From Frigidibacter mobilis (lineage in GTDB: Bacteria > Pseudomonadota > Alphaproteobacteria > Rhodobacterales > Rhodobacteraceae), in contig NZ_CP012661.1 of the NCBI RefSeq assembly GCF_001620265.1, positions 2,418,001 to 2,482,000 on the forward strand: a DNA stretch of 64,000 nt, written 5' to 3'. The notes beneath the pieces are model-generated. The model was not told where the DNA came from, ran no database searches, and was given only the letters and a program-made list of their open reading frames with translations. Positions within the stretch are counted from its first letter, which is position 1; each line of letters opens with the position of its first letter. A program made the position numbers and the translations under genes. This document shows positions 25,946 through 34,619 of the stretch, one piece after another.

Positions 25946-26899
25946 CTAGGCTTGGCCCTGACGCGCAACAATCCCAAGGACTGCCGCCAGAAGTTGCGCG
26001 GCCACCAGCGCGCCCTGCCCGTCGATATCCCGCTCGGGCATGAACTCCACCATGTCGAAGGCGACGATGCGGCCCCTGGCCGCCGCGCCGGCGATCAGCT
26101 CCACCACATCCCAATACCCAAGCCCCCCCGCCGTGCGCCCGATCACCCCGGGCATGATGCCCGGGTCCAGCGCGTCGCAATCGAGACAGACGATGATCTC
26201 GCCCCCCTCGGGGATTGCCGCCAGTGCCCTCGCCAGCCCCTCCCGCGCCACTTCGCGCGCCGGAACGAAGGTCACGCCCCAGGCCTGCGCATCCGCCACG
26301 TCGCCGGGCCGGGCAGAGCCGATGCCGCGCTGGCCGACCTGCACGATCCGCTCCACATGGGCCATTTCCGAGGCGCGGCGCATGGTCGAGGAGAGGCCGA
26401 GCGGCTCGCCCTCCACCTCTTGCCGCCAGTCCACATGCGCGTCGATCTGCAGGAGGGTGACTTTCCGCCCATTCGCTTCCGCTCCTGCGGCAAACGCCTC
26501 GATCATCGGGATCGGCACGGAATCATCGCCCCCCAGCAGCAAGGGCACCCCGCCCCTGGCCAGGACCTGCGCCACCGCCGCGCGGATCCGCGCGCGGTTG
26601 CCCGGCCCGTCGCCATCGACCTGCGGCAGATCCCCCAGATCGACCGCCGCCGCGCCTTCGGGCAGCACCGGGCCGCCCAGGTCGAAATTCATATGGCCGA
26701 GATTCGCCGCATATTGCGCCCCGCCCGCGCGGATCGCCGCCGGCCCGCCCGCGCAATAGGCCCCGACGCTGGGATAGGAGGTGCAGGCCCCCGCCCCCAG
26801 GATCGCGGCGCCGCCGGTGAAGCTGGCGAGGTCGCCCCTGGGCAGGCCCATGAAGGTGTCAGTCGTCCCCGCGCCGAACATCTTGCCGAGTGTCGCCAT
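25946..26899 (-). CDS. Arginase/agmatinase/ureohydrolase family protein
   Basis: A 317-residue manganese hydrolase of the ureohydrolase family, probably agmatinase or guanidinobutyrase-like. It starts MATLGKMFGAGTTDTFMGLP at 26899 after GGAGACG. Metal motifs are GGDDS (usual family form GGDHS, His replaced by Asp), LLQIDAHVDW and VCLDCDALDPGIMPG. GYWDVVELI and VAFDMVEFMPERD close the active site. The His-to-Asp change at the first motif may alter metal use. It sits between acpP and fabF. Substrate not determinable from sequence. Confidence 0.88.
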   Translation of the reverse strand: MATLGKMFGAGTTDTFMGLPRGDLASFTGGAAILGAGACTSYPSVGAYCAGGPAAIRAGGAQYAANLGHMNFDLGGPVLPEGAAAVDLGDLPQVDGDGPGNRARIRAAVAQVLARGGVPLLLGGDDSVPIPMIEAFAAGAEANGRKVTLLQIDAHVDWRQEVEGEPLGLSSTMRRASEMAHVERIVQVGQRGIGSARPGDVADAQAWGVTFVPAREVAREGLARALAAIPEGGEIIVCLDCDALDPGIMPGVIGRTAGGLGYWDVVELIAGAAARGRIVAFDMVEFMPERDIDGQGALVAAQLLAAVLGIVARQGQA

Positions 26900-26982
26900 C
26901 GCCCACGTCTCCTGTCTGGTTTGACCGCAGCCTTGCCGAGGGGGCGCGGGATGTCCAGAGGCGGCGCCCGGAACGAAGACGC

Positions 26983-27022
26983 GGGGGGCCTTCCGCCCCC
27001 CGCACCCCCCCGAGGATATTTG
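26983..27022 (-). repeat. CAAATATCC-type intergenic repeat, copy 2 (inverted)
   Basis: On the minus strand GCAAATATCCTCGGGGGG (27023-27005) is followed by a GGGGGGC/GCCCCCC-type GC hairpin ending near 26983. Same design as the copies near 7.87, 53.25 and 58.88 kb. It lies between the acpP terminator and the arginase-family gene. Confidence 0.6.
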
Positions 27023-27056
27023 CAACAAGGCAAAGGGAAAGAGCACAGGAAAAGGA

Positions 27057-27086
27057 AAAGCGGCGCCCTTTGGGGGGCGCCGCTTT
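27057..27086 (-). terminator. Rho-independent terminator after acpP
   Basis: A perfect 12-bp stem, AAAGCGGCGCCC (27057-27068) with GGGCGCCGCTTT (27075-27086), and a 6-base loop. Read on the minus strand it lies 42 bases after the acpP stop and is followed by TTTTCCTTTTCC-type sequence. Confidence 0.9.
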
Positions 27087-27128
27087 CGATGCAATTCCTG
27101 GCCGTCCACCGAAGCAGACGCGGCCGGA

Positions 27129-27362
27129 TCAGGAGGCTTCGGTGATGAACTTGACCGCGTCGCCGAAGGTCTGGATGGTTTCGGCCGCGTCATCCGGGAT
27201 CTCGATCCCGAACTCTTCTTCGAAGGCCATCACCAGCTCGACCGTGTCGAGGCTGTCCGCGCCCAGATCGTCGATGAACGAGGCGTTCTCGGTCACCTTG
27301 TCCTCTTCGACGCCGAGATGCTCGACGACGATCTTCTTCACGCGATCAGCGATGTCGCTCAT
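27129..27362 (-). CDS. acpP: Acyl carrier protein
   Basis: A 77-residue acidic carrier of the growing acyl chain in type II fatty-acid synthesis. Ser37 in [18 protein letters not shown] is the 4'-phosphopantetheine site. The N-terminal helix ([19 protein letters not shown]) and the [20 protein letters not shown] stretch are canonical, and length is normal. Its own promoter (27487-27514) and a strong terminator (27057) suggest a monocistronic, highly expressed unit between fabG and the arginase-family gene. Confidence 0.98.
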   Translation of the reverse strand: MSDIADRVKKIVVEHLGVEEDKVTENASFIDDLGADSLDTVELVMAFEEEFGIEIPDDAAETIQTFGDAVKFITEAS

Positions 27363-27486
27363 GTCTTGTCCTCACTATGCGGGCGTTCCGCCCTGTCCGT
27401 CCGTTGCTCGCCTCCGAGCGGTTTCCACCCCGTTTGCGGGGCGCCCCGAAGCCTGCACAAAGGCACCCTCCGGTCCGTCTGCGCCG

Positions 27487-27514
27487 CCTATAGCACAGTG
27501 TGGTATGAAGGCAA
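27487..27514 (-). promoter_or_regulatory. Putative acpP promoter
   Basis: On the minus strand TTGCCT (27514-27509) and TATAGG (27492-27487) are separated by 16 bases, a housekeeping sigma70-type layout, about 125 bases before the acpP ATG, in the fabG-acpP space. Confidence 0.4.
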
Positions 27515-27553
27515 CCGCTTTCGCAAGTGCCAAAAGCCGCCCGTTCCGGGACG

Positions 27554-28291
27554 TCAGATCATCGCCATTCCGCCATTCACATGCAAGGTCGCGCCGGTGA
27601 CATATCCGGCCTCGGCGCTGGCGAGATAGAGCACGGCGGCGGCGATCTCGGCCGGGGCGCCCATGCGCCCCGCGGGGATCTGGGTGAGGATCCTGGCCTT
27701 CTGCTCGTCATTGAGCTTGTCGGTCATCGCGGTGGCGATGAAGCCCGGCGCCACGCAGTTCACCGTGATGCCGCGGCTGGCCACCTCGTAGGCGAGGCTC
27801 TTGGACATGCCGATGAGCCCGGCCTTGGCAGCGGCGTAATTGCCCTGCCCGGGGTTGCCGGTGGTGCCGACGATCGAGGTGATGTTGACGATGCGGCCCC
27901 AGCGGGCCTTCATCATGCCGCGCAGCACGCCGCGGCAGAGCCGGAAGCTGGAGGTGAGGTTCACGTCCAGCACCGAGGCCCATTCGTCATCGGACATCCG
28001 CATGAACAGGTTGTCGCGGGTTATACCGGCATTGTTCACCAGGATATCGACCGCGCCCATTGCCGCCGCGGCCTGCTTGGGCAGAGCCTCGACGGCCTCC
28101 GGGTCGGACAGGTTGCAGGCCAGCACATGAGCCCGCTCGCCCAGTTCCGCCGCCAGGTCCTCCAGCGGCGCGGTGCGGGTGCCGGACAAGGCGACCGACG
28201 CGCCCGCCTTGTGCAGCGCGCGCGCGATATCGGCGCCGATGCCGCCCGAAGCGCCGGTGACCAGCGCCGATTTTCCCGTCAGATCGAACAT
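27554..28291 (-). CDS. fabG: 3-oxoacyl-ACP reductase
   Basis: NADPH-dependent reductase of the short-chain dehydrogenase fold, second step of fatty-acid elongation. It has 245 residues. The NADP loop TGASGGIG is at about 13-20, with NNAG near 87. The Ser-Tyr-Lys active site is seen in NITSIVGTTGNPGQGNYAAAKAG, and the C-terminus is GGMAMI. The start at 28291 (MFDLTGKSALVTG) has GGAGGAA just upstream, so a separate protein is expected. A base loss in fabD makes the two genes look like one continuous frame. Confidence 0.97.
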   Translation of the reverse strand: MFDLTGKSALVTGASGGIGADIARALHKAGASVALSGTRTAPLEDLAAELGERAHVLACNLSDPEAVEALPKQAAAAMGAVDILVNNAGITRDNLFMRMSDDEWASVLDVNLTSSFRLCRGVLRGMMKARWGRIVNITSIVGTTGNPGQGNYAAAKAGLIGMSKSLAYEVASRGITVNCVAPGFIATAMTDKLNDEQKARILTQIPAGRMGAPAEIAAAVLYLASAEAGYVTGATLHVNGGMAMI

Positions 28292-28382
28292 GCGTTCCTC
28301 CATGTCTGTTGGCTTTGGGCATAGCAGCGCGCGGGGATGCGCGCCACCCACCCGCGCGCGGAGGCGCGCGAGCGCTGAAGCG

Positions 28383-29323
28383 TCAGCCCCTGGCGGCCAG
28401 CACATCCTCGGGCGTGCCCACCGCGCGGGTGCCGGTGCCGGGGCAATGCGGCGGATCATGCCGGACAGGGCCTTGCCGGCGCCGATCTCCCAGAACTCGG
28501 TCACGCCCTGCGCCGCCATCCAGGCCACGCTCTCGCGCCAGCGCACCGAGCCGGTGACCTGCGCCACCAGCAATGCCCGAATCTCGTCCGGGTCCGTCAC
28601 CGCCTCGGCGCGGACATTGGCCACCAGCGGGACCAGGGGCGCGCGGATCGCCACATCCGCCAGCGCCGCCGCCATCGCCTCGGCGGCGGGCTGCATCAGC
28701 GCGCAGTGGAAGGGGGCCGAGACCGGCAGCAGGATCGCGCGCTTGGCGCCCCGGGCCTTGGCGATGTCGAGCGCGCGTTCGACCGCGGCCTTGTGGCCCG
28801 AGATCACCACCTGCGCGGGGTCGTTGTCATTGGCGGCCTGGCAGACCTCGCCCCCCGGGCCCGCCGCCACCGCCTCGCGTGCCACCGCATCGGCGGCGGC
28901 AAAGTCGAGCCCCAGCAGCGCCGCCATCGCGCCCACGCCCACCGGCACCGCCTGCTGCATGGCGCGCCCGCGCAACTGCAGCAGCCGCGCGGTATCGGTC
29001 AGCGTCAGGCTGCCCGCGGCACAGAGCGCGGAATACTCGCCCAGGCTGTGCCCGGCGACATAGGCGGCAGAGGTGATCTCGATGCCTTCCGCCTCAAGCG
29101 CACGCAGGGCGGCCAGGGAGGTCGCCATCAGCGCCGGCTGCGCATTCTCGGTCAGGGTCAGCGCCTCGGCCTCGCCCTCCCAGATCAGTGCCGACAGGTT
29201 CTGGCCCAGGGCCGCATCCACCTCGTCAAATACCGCGCGGGCGGCGGGGTAGGCGTCGGCGAGGGCGCGGCCCATGCCGATGGTCTGGGCGCCCTGCCCG
29301 GGGAATACGAATGCGCGGGTCAT
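28383..29323 (-). CDS. fabD: Malonyl-CoA:ACP transacylase, frameshifted near its end
   Basis: Loads malonyl onto ACP. The start ATG is at 29323 (MTRAFVFPGQGAQTIGMG). Catalytic Ser93 lies in VAGHSLGEYSALCAAG, with PVSAPFHCALMQPA for the His. The family frame holds to SGMIRRIAP. There a single G appears lost (near 28438-28440) and the present frame runs on into fabG. Restoring the base gives GTGTRAVGTPEDVLAARG and a stop at 28383, the normal FabD end of about 313 residues. Since fabD is normally essential, a sequencing error or a tolerated C-terminal extension are the likely explanations. Confidence 0.9.
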
Positions 29324-29505
29324 CAAGGGACTCCTCCAAGTGGGTTGGCCGCTCTGGCCGTAGCGCGCCGTTTACCCCGGCGCGCGGCAGCGCACAACAG
29401 CCCGGAACGGGAGGCAGGCGCGGCGGTTGGCCCCGCTCCACAGGAGGCCCGAGCGCGACGCGGCCCGGGCCGCGGCCCGATCATGCGCCCCGCCCCGAAG
29501 CCCTG

Positions 29506-29871
29506 CTACGATCTGGCATCGAAGCGCGCCTGCGCCTCTGTCAGATCGCCCTGATGGTCCACCGCCCAATCGTACAGAGCCAGGAGCGGATCCTGCAAGG
29601 TACGGCCCAGGGGGGTGATGGAATACACAACCGCAATCGGCGAGGCCACGGTCACCGTCCGCTCGACCAGGCCGTTGCGTTCCAGACGCCGCAGCGTCTC
29701 TGTCAGCGCCTTCTGGGTGATCCCGTCCAGCCGCCGCTTGAGCGCATTGAAGCGCTTGGGCTCCTCACACAGGAAGGTAAGGACCAGGATCGCCCATTTA
29801 TGGGCGATCTGCTCGAGAACCGGCCTCACGCCCGGCAGTGTCTCCAGAACCTGGTCTTCTGTGTAGGGCAT
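29506..29871 (-). CDS. HxlR-family transcriptional regulator
   Basis: A 121-residue winged-helix regulator. The start at 29871 (MPYTEDQVLETLPG) has GGAGACCTG directly upstream; the frame extends 16 codons further without a ribosome site. The HxlR core is clear: WAILVLTFLCEEPKRFNALK, then RRLDGITQKALTETLRRLER with the recognition helix, and ERTVTVASPIAVVYSITPLG for the wing. It diverges from the SDR gene at 29979. The palindrome between them is its likely operator. Many such regulators sense electrophiles or quinones; no redox-active Cys is obvious here. Confidence 0.92.
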   Translation of the reverse strand: MPYTEDQVLETLPGVRPVLEQIAHKWAILVLTFLCEEPKRFNALKRRLDGITQKALTETLRRLERNGLVERTVTVASPIAVVYSITPLGRTLQDPLLALYDWAVDHQGDLTEAQARFDARS

Positions 29872-29901
29872 CAGGTCTCCTTGGCGATACCTGGGATAGA
29901 T

Positions 29902-29922
29902 TAAGTGCGTAGTTGACACTTA
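29902..29922. promoter_or_regulatory. Inverted repeat operator between HxlR gene and SDR gene
   Basis: TAAGTG (29902-29907) and CACTTA (29917-29922) form a perfect 6-bp inverted repeat with a 9-base spacer. A TTGACA element (29913-29918) pointing at the SDR gene overlaps its right arm, so a regulator bound there would block transcription. Confidence 0.6.
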
Positions 29923-29978
29923 GTACATGAAATATACCTCTGTCCACGCTTTCGTCACCCGTGTTGCAGGAGATCGAC

Positions 29979-30803
29979 ATGACACAGCCCCGCCCCCCGA
30001 AACCCGGCACCGCCATCGTTACCGGCGCCTCCTCCGGCATCGGCAAGGTCTATGCCGAACGGCTTGCCGCGCGCGGCTACGACCTGGTTCTCGTCGCGCG
30101 CCGGAAGGACCGGCTGAACGGGCTCGCCGCCGACCTGCGGCGGCTGCATTCCGTGGAGGCAGAGGCGCTGGTCGCGAACCTTTCCACCCCGGCGGGGCTT
30201 TCGGCCGTAACGGCGCGGCTGTCGGACGATGCCTCGATCTCGATGCTGGTGAACAACGCCGGCTTTTCCGCGCTGAAACCGCTGGCGCAGACGCCGGACG
30301 ACACCATCGCCAGCATGATCGCGCTGAACATCACGGCGCTGACGGCGCTGTCGAAGGCGGCGCTTGTCGCTTTCAGGCAGCGCAACGCGGGAACCATCGT
30401 CAATATCGGCTCGGGCGCGGGCTTCAGCCCCTATCCTGGCATTCCCGTCTACGGCGCGACCAAGGCCTATGTGTTTCTCTTCACCCAGAGCCTGCAGCAG
30501 GAGGTGGAGGGAACGGCGGTCCGCGTCCAGCTCGTGCTGCCCGGCGCCGTCATCTCGGAAGGCTGGGATGTCGCGGGCGGCGGTGCCCTCGACCCCTTGC
30601 CCGACAGCATCGTCATGACGACCGAGGATTGCGTCGATGCCGCGCTGTCCGGTCTCGACCAGGGGGAAACGGTCACGGCCCCGTCGCTCCACAACGGTGC
30701 GCTGCTGGCGGAGCACATTGCCCTCTCCGGCAAGCTGTTGCAGTCGGTCTTCGATGCAGCGCCCGCGGCGCGGTACAGTGCCGGCAGGTTGCAGCGGGCG
30801 TGA
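29979..30803 (+). CDS. SDR-family NAD(P)-dependent oxidoreductase
   Basis: A 274-residue short-chain dehydrogenase starting at the ATG at 29979, which has GGAGATCG upstream. The cofactor loop is TGASSGIG; RRK after the second strand suggests NADPH preference. NNAGFSALKP, NIGSGAGFSPYPGIPVYGAT with YGATKAYV supply the Ser-Tyr-Lys site. The loop after VQLVLPGAV is normal. Substrate unknown. It is divergent from, and probably controlled by, the HxlR regulator at 29506; this pairing is common for detoxifying reductases. Confidence 0.92.
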   Translation: MTQPRPPKPGTAIVTGASSGIGKVYAERLAARGYDLVLVARRKDRLNGLAADLRRLHSVEAEALVANLSTPAGLSAVTARLSDDASISMLVNNAGFSALKPLAQTPDDTIASMIALNITALTALSKAALVAFRQRNAGTIVNIGSGAGFSPYPGIPVYGATKAYVFLFTQSLQQEVEGTAVRVQLVLPGAVISEGWDVAGGGALDPLPDSIVMTTEDCVDAALSGLDQGETVTAPSLHNGALLAEHIALSGKLLQSVFDAAPAARYSAGRLQRA

Positions 30804-30970
30804 TCTGCGGCCCTCAGGCGCGCTTGCGGCAGGGGAGGCGCGCAGAGGCCGCCTGCCGCAAGCCCCCTTTGCTGCAACGCCGCACAGAGCCGGTGCGCAG
30901 GCCGGGATGGGCGCGGGGCGCGCGGGCGGGTATCCTCGCCCCCAGCCACCCTTCAGCCCCCGGAGACCCC

Positions 30971-32149
30971 ATGATCGCCAACACCGCCACCAGCTATGGC
31001 AGCCTTGCCCGCAGCCTGCACTGGCTGACCGCCCTGCTGATCCTTTCCGCCATCGGCCTTGGCCTTTATGCGGGCACCCTGCCCGCCACGTCGGATGCCG
31101 AGGTGGCGCGGCTGGCCGGGGTGTTTTCGCTGCACAAGACCATCGGCGTGGCTGCCTTCTTTACGGCGCTGCTGCGGATCGTCTGGGCGCTGGCGCAGCC
31201 GCGCCCTGTGCCGCTGCATCCCGAGCGGCGGCTGGAGACGCTGGCGGCCGAGGGAATGCACTGGGCGCTTTATGGCGCGATGTTGGTGATGCCGCTGTCG
31301 GGCTGGGTCTATCATTCGGCGGTGGCCGGGTTCGCGCCGATCCTGTGGCCCTTCGGGCAGGCGCTGCCGCTGGTGCCGCTGTCCGAGGCGGTGGCGGGTG
31401 CGGCCAAGGCGGTGCATCACACATCCGCGCTGGTGCTTTATGCCGCCATCGGCCTGCATGTGCTGGGGGCGCTGAAGCATGTGCTGGTCGACCGCGATGC
31501 AACGCTGGCGCGGATGGCGCGTGGGGTTTCGGCAGGCACGGCGGCGCGGCACGGCTCGCTTGCCGCACCGCTGGCGGCGCTGCTGGTCTGGGCGGCGGTG
31601 ATCGGGCTTGGCGTCTTCGCCCCGGCAGGCAAGGCACCCGAGGCAGCCCCGGCGCCGGTCGCCAGCGCCTCCGAATCCGGCTGGACGGTGACAGAGGGCA
31701 CACTGGGCATCGCGCTCAGGCAGATGGGCGCATCGGTCAGCGGCAGCTTCACCGGCTGGACCGCCGAGATCGACTATGACGAGGCGACCCGCACGGGCGC
31801 GGTGCGGGTGACGATCCCGGTCGCGGGGCTGGTGCTGGGATCGGTCACGCCGCAGGCGCTGGGGCCGGAGTTCTTCGATGCCGAAACCCACCCGACCGCC
31901 GTGTTTTCTGCGCAAATCGCCGAGGGGGCGGGCGGCCTTGTCGCCACCGGCACGCTGGACCTGCGCGGGGTGACGGTGCCGGTGTCCCTGCCCTTTACGC
32001 TCGACATCGCGGGGAACACGGCGACCATGACCGGCAGCACCACGCTTGACCGCCGCGATTACGGCATGGGCGCAAGCTATGCCGACGAGACGACGGTGGG
32101 CTTTGCAGTGCAGGTCGATGTGGCGCTGACGGCGGTGCGCGGGCAGTAA
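30971..32149 (+). CDS. Cytochrome b561 fused to a YceI domain
   Basis: A 392-residue inner-membrane protein. Residues 1-185 form a cytochrome b561-type four-helix dihaem domain (SLHWLTALLILSAIGLGLY, FSLHKTIGVAAFFTALLRIV, MHWALYGAMLVMPLSGWVYH, VHHTSALVLYAAIGLHVLG), with four His in helix positions suited to bind two haems. One more helix (about 203-222) leads to a periplasmic YceI lipocalin-like domain (about 235-390: SGSFTGWTAEIDYDE, PEFFDAETHPTAVFSAQI, VPVSLPFTL). YceI binds isoprenoid quinone-like lipids, so quinone-linked electron transfer is inferred. It converges on a free YceI gene. Confidence 0.9.
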   Translation: MIANTATSYGSLARSLHWLTALLILSAIGLGLYAGTLPATSDAEVARLAGVFSLHKTIGVAAFFTALLRIVWALAQPRPVPLHPERRLETLAAEGMHWALYGAMLVMPLSGWVYHSAVAGFAPILWPFGQALPLVPLSEAVAGAAKAVHHTSALVLYAAIGLHVLGALKHVLVDRDATLARMARGVSAGTAARHGSLAAPLAALLVWAAVIGLGVFAPAGKAPEAAPAPVASASESGWTVTEGTLGIALRQMGASVSGSFTGWTAEIDYDEATRTGAVRVTIPVAGLVLGSVTPQALGPEFFDAETHPTAVFSAQIAEGAGGLVATGTLDLRGVTVPVSLPFTLDIAGNTATMTGSTTLDRRDYGMGASYADETTVGFAVQVDVALTAVRGQ

Positions 32150-32170
32150 CGCCGCCTTCCGCGCAACGAA

Positions 32171-32198
32171 AAAGGGCCGCCCTAGCAGGCGGCCCTTT
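32171..32198. terminator. Bidirectional terminator between the b561-YceI fusion and YceI
   Basis: A perfect 11-bp stem, AAAGGGCCGCC (32171-32181) with GGCGGCCCTTT (32188-32198), and loop CTAGCA, between convergent stops at 32149 and 32218. A-rich and T-rich edges let it work in both directions. Confidence 0.9.
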
Positions 32199-32217
32199 CG
32201 TTTCGGAACGGTGCGGC

Positions 32218-32793
32218 TTATTCGGCCTTCATCGCCTCGACCGAGATCTTCACCTCGACCTCATCCGAGACATAGGGGGCGAAGAGACCGAGGTTGTAGT
32301 CCGAACGCAGCAGCGTGGTGGTCGCGTCGAACCCGGCCCAAGGCTTGTTCTCCATCGGGTGCATCCCCGCCTGGTTCAGCCTGGCATCCAGCACAACTTG
32401 CTTGGTCACGCCGTTCAGCGTCAGATCGCCGGTGATAAGCGCGGTGTTCTCGCCGGTCACTTCGATGCCGGTAGAGGTGAAGCTGACGGTCTTGTCTTCG
32501 GTGGCGCCGAAGAAATCGGGCGACATGAAGTGCTCGAACCGGCCTTCCCAGCCGGTCAGCATCGTCGTCACCGGGAAGGAGACGGTCACCGAGGAGGCAG
32601 CCGGGTCTTCCTGGTCGAAGCTGATCTGACCTTCGAAGCCCGAGAACATGCCGGTGCCGGTCGAGAAGCCGAGGTGGTTGTAGGTGAACACGATCTGGCT
32701 GTGGCTGGCATCGAGGGTATAGGCCTCGGGGGCGGCGACAGCCGGGGCGGCGAGAGCCGCCAGCGCGAGGGCGGCGGGCGCGAGGAATTTCAT
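32218..32793 (-). CDS. Periplasmic YceI family lipid-binding protein
   Basis: A 191-residue secreted protein. Signal peptide MKFLAPAALALAALAAPAVAA ends in the AxA cleavage motif (about residue 21). The YceI barrel follows: YTLDASHSQIVFTYNHLGFS, FSGFEGQISFDQEDPAASSV, HFMSPDFFGATEDKTVSFTS, VTGDLTLNGVTKQVVLDA-like region and GFDATTTLLRSDYNLG. The family carries isoprenoid quinone-like lipids. It converges on the fusion protein that carries a second copy of the same domain. Confidence 0.93.
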   Translation of the reverse strand: MKFLAPAALALAALAAPAVAAPEAYTLDASHSQIVFTYNHLGFSTGTGMFSGFEGQISFDQEDPAASSVTVSFPVTTMLTGWEGRFEHFMSPDFFGATEDKTVSFTSTGIEVTGENTALITGDLTLNGVTKQVVLDARLNQAGMHPMENKPWAGFDATTTLLRSDYNLGLFAPYVSDEVEVKISVEAMKAE

Positions 32794-32978
32794 GGGCGCA
32801 ATCTCCTGCGGAAGGGGGAACTGATGGGGCAGAAGGTGCCTGTTTCGCAACTGCGGCACAATCCGGCAGCGGCCAACATGGCTTGTGCGCTGGCGCACCA
32901 TCCTGCGCGGAACTTCGCCAGATTTCGGGCCGGTCTGCACATCCGGGAGGCGCCCCCTCCGCACGGCCGAAAGCGCCA

Positions 32979-33596
32979 TCAGGCGTCGCCGGGCAGCAGC
33001 CCCAGCCCGCGCAGATAGATGCCGATGCCGGTTTCCAGCAGATCCTCGGGCGGGAACGGGCCGCGGGCGCCGGGGGCGCCGCGGGCGAACAGCTCCACCA
33101 CGCCGTGGCTCATCGACCAGATATGGGCCGAGACCATGCTGGCGGGCGGGCGCCGCCCCTCGGGCAGGTGCTGGCTGAGCGCGGCGGCGGCGCGGGTCAG
33201 CACCGCTTGCGCCCGCGCGGTGGCTGCCGACAGCTCGGGCGTCGTCTCCGGCGCGATGCCGCTTTCGAACATCGCCATGTAATGCCCCGGAAACCGCCGC
33301 GCGAAGGCCAGATAGGCCCTCCCCGTCGCCTCGAAGGCCGACAATGACGAGGGCTGGCCACCGTTCCAGGCATGATCCATCAGGTCGGCGAAGATGCCGA
33401 ACCCCTGCCGCGCACATTCCGCGATCAGATCCTCGCGCCCGGCAAAGTGGCGGTAGACGGCGGCGGGCGTGACCCCGGCCGTCTTCGCCGCCTCGGACAG
33501 GGTAAAACCCTGCGGACCCTGCGCCTCGATCAGCTTCAGCGCCGCCTCGACCAGCGCCTGCCGCAGGTTGCCGTGATGGTAGCCCTGCTTGCCCAT
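32979..33596 (-). CDS. TetR-family transcriptional regulator
   Basis: A 205-residue regulator. Its HTH is in the first 50 residues ([20 protein letters not shown], then FTLSEAAKTAGVTPAAVYRH). AGREDLIAECARQGF leads to the ligand-binding domain with the TetR C-terminal type MSHGVVELFARGAPG. Ligand unknown. The ATG at 33596 overlaps the ppk2 stop as ATGA, so ppk2 and this gene are coupled. Regulation of ppk2 or of the YceI pair is possible but not shown. Confidence 0.9.
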   Translation of the reverse strand: MGKQGYHHGNLRQALVEAALKLIEAQGPQGFTLSEAAKTAGVTPAAVYRHFAGREDLIAECARQGFGIFADLMDHAWNGGQPSSLSAFEATGRAYLAFARRFPGHYMAMFESGIAPETTPELSAATARAQAVLTRAAAALSQHLPEGRRPPASMVSAHIWSMSHGVVELFARGAPGARGPFPPEDLLETGIGIYLRGLGLLPGDA

Positions 33597-34534
33597 CAGC
33601 CGGCGCTGCCCCCGGCGCCCGCCGCCATCACTTCGGGCGGCATGATCTCGGGCCCGCCGCAGACCCTGGTGTCGATGCTGCCGATGGCCGCCAGGTCCTT
33701 GCCGGGATAATCCACCGCCAGCAGAACCGTCTGGATGGCGGCAATGCGGGCGCGGTTCTTGTCGTCGGACAGGATCACCGTCCAGGGCGCCCCGGCCAGA
33801 TGGCTCAGCGCCATCGTCTGCGCGATCGCCGCGCAATAGGCATCCCATTTCTTCAGCCCCTCGACATCTATCCAGCTGAGTTTCCACTGTTTCAGCGGAT
33901 CCCTGGCCCGGTCGAGGAAGCGACGCAGCTGTTCGGCACGGCTGACCTCCAGCCAGATCTTCACGAGGATGATGCCCTCATCCACCAGCATCCGCTCAAA
34001 ATCCGGCAGTTGCTGGAAGAACTGGCCGCGCTGCAGCGGGGTGCAGAAGCCGAACACCTGCTCGACCACACCACGGTTGTACCAGCTGCGGTCGAAGAGG
34101 GCGATTTCCCCGGCTGCGGGCAGCCAGTCGACATAGCGCTGGAAATACCACTGCGTCGCCTCGCGCTCGCTGGGTTTGGGCAGGGCGACGATATAGGCAT
34201 TGCGGGGGTTCAGGTTCTCGCGCATCCGTTCGATGGTGCCGCCCTTGCCTGCAGCATCACGCCCCTCGAACAGCACGCAGACGCGGCCGCCGGTGGCCTT
34301 CTGGCCCGCAAGCATCTTCACCAGCTCGATCTGCAGTTTTTCCATCTGCGCGGCATAGTCCTTGCCGGACATCTCCTGCGCATAGGGATAGCTGCCGGAC
34401 AGGATGTCCTTCTTGCCCGCCGCCTCGATGGCCCGGCGCAGATCCGCGGGCGCCGCATCGTGGTAGAAGTCGAGGATATCGGCAACGAAGGGGATCTCGG
34501 TCGGAAGGTCGCTTGGGGTCTTGTCGGACGGCAT
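33596..34534 (-). CDS. ppk2: Polyphosphate kinase 2 family protein
   Basis: A 312-residue PPK2-family enzyme that moves phosphate between polyphosphate and nucleotides. The start at 34534 ([16 protein letters not shown]) follows a GGTGCC-type weak site. Walker [10 protein letters not shown] (about 91-99), lid residues [20 protein letters not shown], Walker B-like [14 protein letters not shown] and [17 protein letters not shown] are all in place. It is a single-domain PPK2. The direction (ADP or GDP phosphorylation) cannot be read from sequence. Coupled to the TetR gene at 33596. Confidence 0.94.
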   Translation of the reverse strand: MPSDKTPSDLPTEIPFVADILDFYHDAAPADLRRAIEAAGKKDILSGSYPYAQEMSGKDYAAQMEKLQIELVKMLAGQKATGGRVCVLFEGRDAAGKGGTIERMRENLNPRNAYIVALPKPSEREATQWYFQRYVDWLPAAGEIALFDRSWYNRGVVEQVFGFCTPLQRGQFFQQLPDFERMLVDEGIILVKIWLEVSRAEQLRRFLDRARDPLKQWKLSWIDVEGLKKWDAYCAAIAQTMALSHLAGAPWTVILSDDKNRARIAAIQTVLLAVDYPGKDLAAIGSIDTRVCGGPEIMPPEVMAAGAGGSAG

Positions 34535-34619
34535 CGGGCACCTCGGCGGTTTCGCACCAGTATGGCGATTGGGGGGCGCGCCGCAATGGAGGGCGCGCGG
34601 CACGTTCCGCGCGGGGCTC

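Noticed and set aside
27554-29323. A genuine FabD-FabG fusion enzyme
   Set aside because: The frame link depends on one base; the alternative frame gives the standard FabD end and stop, and fabG has its own strong ribosome site.
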